Assembly: GCA_036502625.1 (NCBI GenBank)
Contig: DASXYG010000015.1
Location: forward strand, 39,980 to 103,979
From: DASXYG01 sp036502625
Lineage (GTDB): Bacteria > Actinomycetota > Actinomycetes > Streptosporangiales > Streptosporangiaceae
Direction: 5' to 3'
DNA length: 64,000 nt
Made by a program: the position numbers and the translations under genes
Part shown: positions 61,802-64,000 of the stretch, piece by piece
Layout: each line of letters opens with the position of its first letter
Position numbering within the stretch: the first letter of the stretch is position 1
Notes under the pieces: model-generated
Seen by the model: the letters and a program-made list of their open reading frames with translations, nothing else
The model's database searches: none
Told to the model about the DNA's origin: nothing

Positions 61802-62251
61802 TCAAGCGGAACCGGGCAAGTCGGGAACGGGACGCGCGGCGGGATCTTCGAGGCGCCACTGGACCAGCGTGAGGTCGTCCGCGGCGTCCGCGAAGAGGGC
61901 GCGTACGGGGGCGTCCGCGTACGGCTCGCCGGGGCCGTCGAGGTTGCCGTACATGAGGATGTCCGGCGCCTCGGCGAGGCGGACGAGCAGCACGGTGTAC
62001 GGCACCTCGTCCGCGAGGCCCGGGGCGAACACCTGGTGGGTGACCACCCAGGAGTACACGGTCGCGCGGCCGGAGACCGGCAGCCACGACCAGGCGCGCG
62101 AGCGGCAGCGGTTGCAGACCGCACGGGGCGGGAACCGGGGGACGCCGCAGCCGTCGCAGCGCTGCACGGTCAGCTCGTGCCGGCGTACGGCCGCCCACCA
62201 GGGCGCGGAGTCGCGGTCCTCCTGGGGGCGGGGGCGTTCCGCGAGCGACAT
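61802..62251 (-). CDS. Zn-ribbon OB-fold protein (DUF35, ChsH2-like)
   Basis: This 149-residue protein has a zinc ribbon with Cys32, Cys35, Cys46 and Cys49 (CDGCGVPRFPPRAVCNRCR) followed by an OB fold. In steroid side-chain degradation such DUF35 proteins bind Ltp2-type aldolases or hydratases. It lies 10 bp downstream of the thiolase-like gene, so they probably act as a complex. Confidence 0.9.
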   Translation of the reverse strand: MSLAERPRPQEDRDSAPWWAAVRRHELTVQRCDGCGVPRFPPRAVCNRCRSRAWSWLPVSGRATVYSWVVTHQVFAPGLADEVPYTVLLVRLAEAPDILMYGNLDGPGEPYADAPVRALFADAADDLTLVQWRLEDPAARPVPDLPGSA

Positions 62252-62261
62252 GTCCCTCCCG

Positions 62262-63419
62262 TCAGAGGTCGGCGCGCAGGATGAGGGCGGACGTGCCGGC
62301 GAGGACGTAGCCGGGCTGGGCGGTGGACAGCGCGACCTCGGCGCCGGGCACCTGCCGGTCGCCCGCGTCGCCGCGCAGTTGCGCGACCGCCTCCGCGATG
62401 TGGTTGATGCCGTGCACGTAGCCCTCCGAGAGGAAGCCGCCGTGCGTGTTGACGGGCAGCGCGCCGGACGCCGCGTACGGGCCGCCCTCGCCCTTGGCGC
62501 AGAACCCGTAGTCCTCGAGCTGCACGATGACGGAGTACGTGAAGCAGTCGTACAGCTCGGCCACGTCGATGTCGCCGGGGCCGATGCCGGCGTCGGCGTA
62601 CAGGCGGGGCGCCATGCGGGCCGCCTCGGTGACGGTGAGGTCGGCGGTGCCGTCGGAGTAGAACGAGTCGCCGCCGCCCCAGGCCGCGCCGGAGATCAGC
62701 ACGGGCGGGCGGCGCAGGTCGCGGGCGCGCTCCGCGGAGGTGACGACGACCGCGCAGGCGCCGTCGGTCTCCAGGCAGCAGTCGAGCAGCCGCAGGGGTT
62801 CGGCCACCCAGCGGGAGGCGAGGTAGTCGTCCATGGTGATCGGGTCGCGCTTGCGGGCGCGGGGGTTCTTCGCGGCGCTGGCCCGCTGGGAGACCGCGAC
62901 GTGGCCGAAGTGCTCGGCGGTGGTGCCGTACGCCAGCATGTGCGCGCGTGCGTACATGGCGAACTGCTGCGGCGGCGCGAAGAACCCGTACGGCGCCTGG
63001 TACTGCGCGTCCGGCACGGGCGCGGGTGCCCGCCCCGTCCCGCCCATCCGGAACTCCGACCGCGCGTTGATCGCCCGGTAGCACACCACCACGTCAGCGA
63101 TTCCGGCCGCCACAGCCATAGCCGCCTGCCCGACCACGGAATGCGAAACGCTCCCCCCGCCGAACTGATCGAGATACCACCGCACCTCAGATACCCCCAC
63201 CACAGGCGCGACCACCCAAGGCGGCACGGAGTCCCCCACCCGATGCGTAGCCACCCCATCCACATCCCCGACCCCCAGCCCCGCATCCTCTAACGCACCC
63301 ATCACGGCCTCCACGGCCAGCGAAAGCGCACTGACCCCCGAGTCCGCACTGAACGCCGTATACCCAACCCCAGCAACAGCCGCCCGATCCCGCACTTCTG
63401 TAGCGATAGCACCCTCCAA
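62262..63419 (-). CDS. Thiolase-like lipid-transfer protein (Ltp2/SCP-x type)
   Basis: This 385-residue thiolase-superfamily protein has THGGFLSEGYVHGINHIAEAVAQLRGDAG near the C-terminus. The nucleophile region reads GGSVSHSVVGQAAMA instead of a Cys-containing thiolase motif, so it is not a classical thiolase. Ltp2-type proteins are retro-aldolases in steroid side-chain cleavage and pair with DUF35 proteins such as the next gene. TTG 63419 has weak start support; GTG 63395 is an alternative. The operator at 63423 lies just upstream. Confidence 0.87.
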   Translation of the reverse strand: MEGAIATEVRDRAAVAGVGYTAFSADSGVSALSLAVEAVMGALEDAGLGVGDVDGVATHRVGDSVPPWVVAPVVGVSEVRWYLDQFGGGSVSHSVVGQAAMAVAAGIADVVVCYRAINARSEFRMGGTGRAPAPVPDAQYQAPYGFFAPPQQFAMYARAHMLAYGTTAEHFGHVAVSQRASAAKNPRARKRDPITMDDYLASRWVAEPLRLLDCCLETDGACAVVVTSAERARDLRRPPVLISGAAWGGGDSFYSDGTADLTVTEAARMAPRLYADAGIGPGDIDVAELYDCFTYSVIVQLEDYGFCAKGEGGPYAASGALPVNTHGGFLSEGYVHGINHIAEAVAQLRGDAGDRQVPGAEVALSTAQPGYVLAGTSALILRADL

Positions 63420-63422
63420 ACA

Positions 63423-63436
63423 AGCAAGCGCTTGGA
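63423..63436 (-). promoter_or_regulatory. CAAG-N2-CTTG operator of the thiolase/DUF35 pair
   Basis: AGCAAGCGCTTGGA contains the 10-bp palindrome CAAGCGCTTG (63425-63434). It matches the KstR2 form AnCAAGnnCTTGnT in all but the last base. It lies 4-17 bp before the assumed start codon. A TAAATT (-10-like) occurs just upstream. The same CAAGCG and CGCTTG half-sites occur at 50518-50533. Confidence 0.6.
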
Positions 63437-63574
63437 CAATTTACGCTAACACGCCCCCTCCGCTCTTCCACCCACCCGGAGCACCCGCGCAAACAAGCAC
63501 CCCCGTACGGCGGCGGCGCAGGGGCGCACCCTCCCCACAGCCCCGGGCCAGACCTTCACGCACCAAGGAGAGAC

Positions 63575-63638
63575 GGGCCTCCGGGCCTCCGGGCCTCCGG
63601 GCCTCCGGGCCTCCGGGCCTCCGGGCCTCCGGGCCTCC
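63575..63638. repeat. Eight tandem copies of GGGCCTCC
   Basis: Positions 63575-63638 are exactly eight perfect copies of the octamer GGGCCTCC, ending in GGGGTTGCGG. A perfect array of this kind is prone to copy-number change. Confidence 0.9.
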
Positions 63639-63894
63639 GGGGTTGCGGTCAGCGCGGGCGAACGCCGGGGCGTGAGGACCCGGGGGGACGCAGGGGGTGA
63701 AGGGGTTGAGGTCAGGGCGCGGAGGGGGTGCGGTCAGGGCGCGCGAGGGCGGAGGCTTGAGGGGGGATGGCGGGGGCGAGGGGTTGAGGTCAGGGGGTGG
63801 ACGGGAGGGTTCTGGGCGTCGGGGTCGAGGTCGGCGCGTGGGCGGACGGGGGGGTGTGGATGGGGGTACGCGGGGTGGGTTGAGGTCTGCGCGG

Positions 63895-63942
63895 GTGAGG
63901 ACGGGTGTGAGGACGGGTGTGAGGACGGGCGTGAGGACGGGG
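63895..63942. repeat. Four tandem copies of a 12-bp repeat
   Basis: Units GTGAGGACGGGT, GTGAGGACGGGT, GTGAGGACGGGC and GTGAGGACGGGG occupy 63895-63942. They are almost identical and lie within the G-rich tract. Confidence 0.85.
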
Positions 63943-64000
63943 GGAGGAGTTGAGTACGCGGAGGTGAGGGGTGGGTTGGGGGGCTCGTGGTGGGGTGGGT

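Larger units (their letters stand above)
63420..64000. other. Gene-free G-rich 3' end of the window
   Basis: After the operator there is no gene with a credible start or family. From about 63640 the plus strand is very G-rich (many runs of four or more G) and carries short tandem repeats. The motif GAGGTCAGGGCG and variants recur about six times at irregular spacing (from about 63645 to 63885). Short plus-strand open frames here (for example 63672-63953) encode only biased Gly/Arg/Glu peptides. Confidence 0.6.

Noticed and set aside
63672..63953. Plus-strand 93-codon frame with CEDG repeats
   Set aside because: It is only the 12-bp repeat and G-rich DNA translated; no ribosome site or family.

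Overview
The window is GC-rich, densely coding DNA from an actinomycete. GC-biased codons, GTG and TTG starts, leaderless promoters, a ClgR-type regulator, a mycobacterial-type RNase J, GpsI-type PNPase and MenA all fit Actinobacteria. Overall character suggests Streptosporangiales/Thermomonosporaceae rather than Streptomyces, but that placement is an inference. No rRNA, tRNA, IS element, prophage or CRISPR array was found.

Layout. (1) 1-4343: tail of a sugar ABC importer (binding protein end, two permeases), a GH3 beta-N-acetylhexosaminidase and an Asp/Glu-racemase-family enzyme. (2) 4330-8119: membrane protein and divergent TetR regulator around twin operators, then Rrf2-like regulator, Nei-type DNA glycosylase and an MntR-like metal regulator. 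(3) 8272-21915, mostly minus strand: the conserved actinobacterial core clgR-cinA-(insert)-pgsA-rimO-rodZ-like-ftsK-rnj-dapA. The insert (10084-13507) holds a hydrolase-methyltransferase fusion, a PadR regulator and an FAD monooxygenase. (4) 22098-30969: accessory block between dapA and dapB: small ORF, CGNR regulator, orphan ABC-type permease, two GNATs, menA, two copies of a lipoprotein/OmpA-domain gene pair flanking an antisense HAD phosphatase, and a pentapeptide-repeat membrane protein. (5) 30995-50426, minus strand: dapB, M16 peptidase, pnp, rpsO, ribF, (insert: GT39-like transferase, methyltransferase, tyrosine phosphatase), truB, rbfA, ylxP, infB, ylxR, nusA, rimP, two ferritin-like genes (plus strand) and proS. 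This is the translation/RNA-maturation supercluster. (6) 50561-54381: LLM flavin oxidoreductase and two CoA-ligase-family proteins behind a promoter with a perfect inverted repeat. (7) 54382-55379: about 1 kb of non-coding repeat arrays. (8) 55380-58440: secreted serine hydrolase and NamZ-family exo-muramidase behind a promoter carrying a DasR-type dre core. (9) 58617-63419: citrate synthase, DMT transporter, methyltransferase, and a DUF35 OB-fold plus thiolase-like pair with a CAAGCGCTTG operator. (10) 63440-64000: G-rich simple-repeat DNA.

How the genes work together. The minus-strand core couples lysine/peptidoglycan precursor synthesis (dapA, dapB), RNA turnover (rnj, pnp), ribosome maturation (rimP, rbfA, truB, rimO, infB) and chromosome segregation (ftsK). 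The GH3 enzyme, ABC importer and NamZ/serine hydrolase could together recycle wall amino sugars. The LLM/CoA-ligase block and the DUF35/thiolase pair share CAAGCG/CGCTTG half-sites and may belong to one CoA-thioester (steroid or lipid) catabolic regulon. No single locus is clearly a wholly undescribed system. The most interesting loci are the duplicated lipoprotein/OmpA pair, the insert with its symmetric twin-operator promoter, the dre-controlled NamZ operon, and the two repeat regions.
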